DNA of 6,869 nt, from positions 1-6,869 of the forward strand of contig SHYF01000092.1 in the NCBI GenBank assembly GCA_009692985.1, read 5' to 3'. The position numbers and the translations under genes are program-made. Of this stretch, positions 6,159 through 6,869 are shown piece after piece (the stretch's first letter is position 1; the number at the start of each line of letters is the position of its first letter). The notes below the pieces were generated by a model. The model ran no database searches and was not told the DNA's origin. It saw only the letters and a list, made by a program, of their open reading frames with translations. The stretch is from Dehalococcoidia bacterium (GTDB lineage Bacteria; Chloroflexota; Dehalococcoidia; Lucifugimonadales; SHYF01).

Positions 6159-6869
6159 TCACACGTACTGTCCGGCACAGTAGCCGGAGGCCCAGGCCCA
6201 CTGGAAGTTGTAGCCACCCAGCGGCCCTGTCACGTCCACCGCTTCGCCAATCAAGAATAGGCCGGGCACCTCTACCGCCTCCATGGTTTTGGACGAGAGG
6301 ACAGTGGTGTCCACGCCGCCTACCGTGACCTCCGCCTTGCGGTAGCCCTCCGTCCCATTGGGCAAGATTGTCCAATCCTTTAGCGTATGAGCAACGGTGA
6401 TCATGTCCTTGGCGGAAAGCTGGCCCATGGCCTGGTTAGGGATGGACGTCTCGCCCATAGCCTCAACGAAGCTTCTGGGCAGCAGCGCTGATAGGATGGT
6501 CTGCAACTCCGCTTTTGGCCTGGCGGACTGCTGCTCTTTCAGATGGGTGAGCAGATCAAAGCCCGGGAGCGTATCAATATGCACCTGTTCGCCCCTTTGC
6601 CAGTAGGAGGACAGCTGAAGCATAGCTGGGCCGCTGATGCCCTTGTGGGTGAAGAGCAGGTTCTCGGCAAAGCTGGCGCCGTTGCAACTTGCGATGCAAG
6701 GGATGGAGACTCCAGCTAGCCTTTTACAAAACTCAAGGGCCCGACTGCTAGTTGTGAACGGGACTAGGCCGGGACGCGTCGGTACGATGCCAAGCCCAAA
6801 TTGCTGTGCAACCGCATAGGTAAAACCAGTCGCGCCCATTTGAGGGATGGACAGGCCGCCAGTTGCCAC
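6159..6869 (-). CDS. HI0933/YhiN family FAD-dependent flavoprotein, C-terminal part (partial)
   Basis: The gene runs off the right edge; 236 residues are present, roughly the last 60 percent of a family whose members are about 400 long. Recognisable blocks are VATGGLSIPQMGATGFTYAVA at the truncated end, LLFTHKGISGPAMLQLSSYW (about 70-89), KAEVTVGGVDTTVLSSKTMEA (about 178-198) and VPGLFLIGEAVDVTGPLGGYNFQWAWASGY (about 201-230), the last being the C-terminal FAD-binding signature of the HI0933 (BaiN/YhiN, COG2081) flavoproteins. The N-terminal dinucleotide-binding glycine motif must lie outside the window, so the GTG at 6867-6869 is not the true start. Members are cytosolic NAD(P)/FAD-dependent oxidoreductases whose substrates are mostly unknown. 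It converges on the K+ uptake operon, with the repeat element between them. Confidence 0.92.
   Translation of the reverse strand: MATGGLSIPQMGATGFTYAVAQQFGLGIVPTRPGLVPFTTSSRALEFCKRLAGVSIPCIASCNGASFAENLLFTHKGISGPAMLQLSSYWQRGEQVHIDTLPGFDLLTHLKEQQSARPKAELQTILSALLPRSFVEAMGETSIPNQAMGQLSAKDMITVAHTLKDWTILPNGTEGYRKAEVTVGGVDTTVLSSKTMEAVEVPGLFLIGEAVDVTGPLGGYNFQWAWASGYCAGQYV

Noticed and set aside
5957..6217. Minus-strand open frame across the 3' intergenic repeat (and the similar one at 1393-1740)
   Set aside because: Both consist largely of the palindromic repeats read in frame, with Pro/Gly/Arg-rich translations and no domain; they are repeat-derived, not genes.

Overview
The window looks like ordinary chromosomal sequence from a moderately GC-rich bacterium. 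The mix of genes (a DUF2851 protein, TsaD, a TrkH/KtrB-type K+ channel with a single-RCK regulator, an HI0933-type flavoprotein) and the style of the intergenic palindromes suggest Chloroflexota, possibly Dehalococcoidia. That assignment rests on general resemblance and is tentative. No rRNA, tRNA, CRISPR array, transposase, phage or defence gene was recognised.

Layout, left to right. Bases 1-93 are an open frame ending in TAA, probably the last 30 codons of an upstream gene. A perfect 70-bp palindrome (92-161) fills the gap to a complete DUF2851 gene (167-1468). A 400-bp non-coding stretch (1469-1868) holds several G/C-rich hairpins that look like degraded repeat modules, then a possible extended -10 promoter. 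A small membrane protein with a split PH-like fold (1869-2549) follows. It converges on, and overlaps by 33 bp, tsaD on the minus strand (2517-3545). A divergent intergenic region (3546-3815) contains the tsaD ribosome-binding site, a hairpin, and a near-consensus sigma-70 promoter reading toward the K+ uptake genes. The channel subunit (3816-5249) and the cytosolic RCK subunit (5259-5960) form a tight operon with a 9-bp gap. A repeat of about 131 bp with 11-bp terminal inverted repeats (5966-6096) separates that operon from the convergent 3' part of an HI0933-family flavoprotein gene (6159-6869, minus), whose N-terminal part lies beyond the window.

How the genes work together. The only clear functional unit is the K+ uptake pair: a membrane ion-conducting subunit gated by a nucleotide-binding RCK protein. 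TsaD is a housekeeping tRNA-modification enzyme, and the other genes have no evident link to it or to one another. The most notable non-genic signal is the palindromic repeats, which sit in the gaps between genes, often flush with stop codons, and share sequence modules. They look like a dispersed family of non-autonomous (MITE-like) elements.
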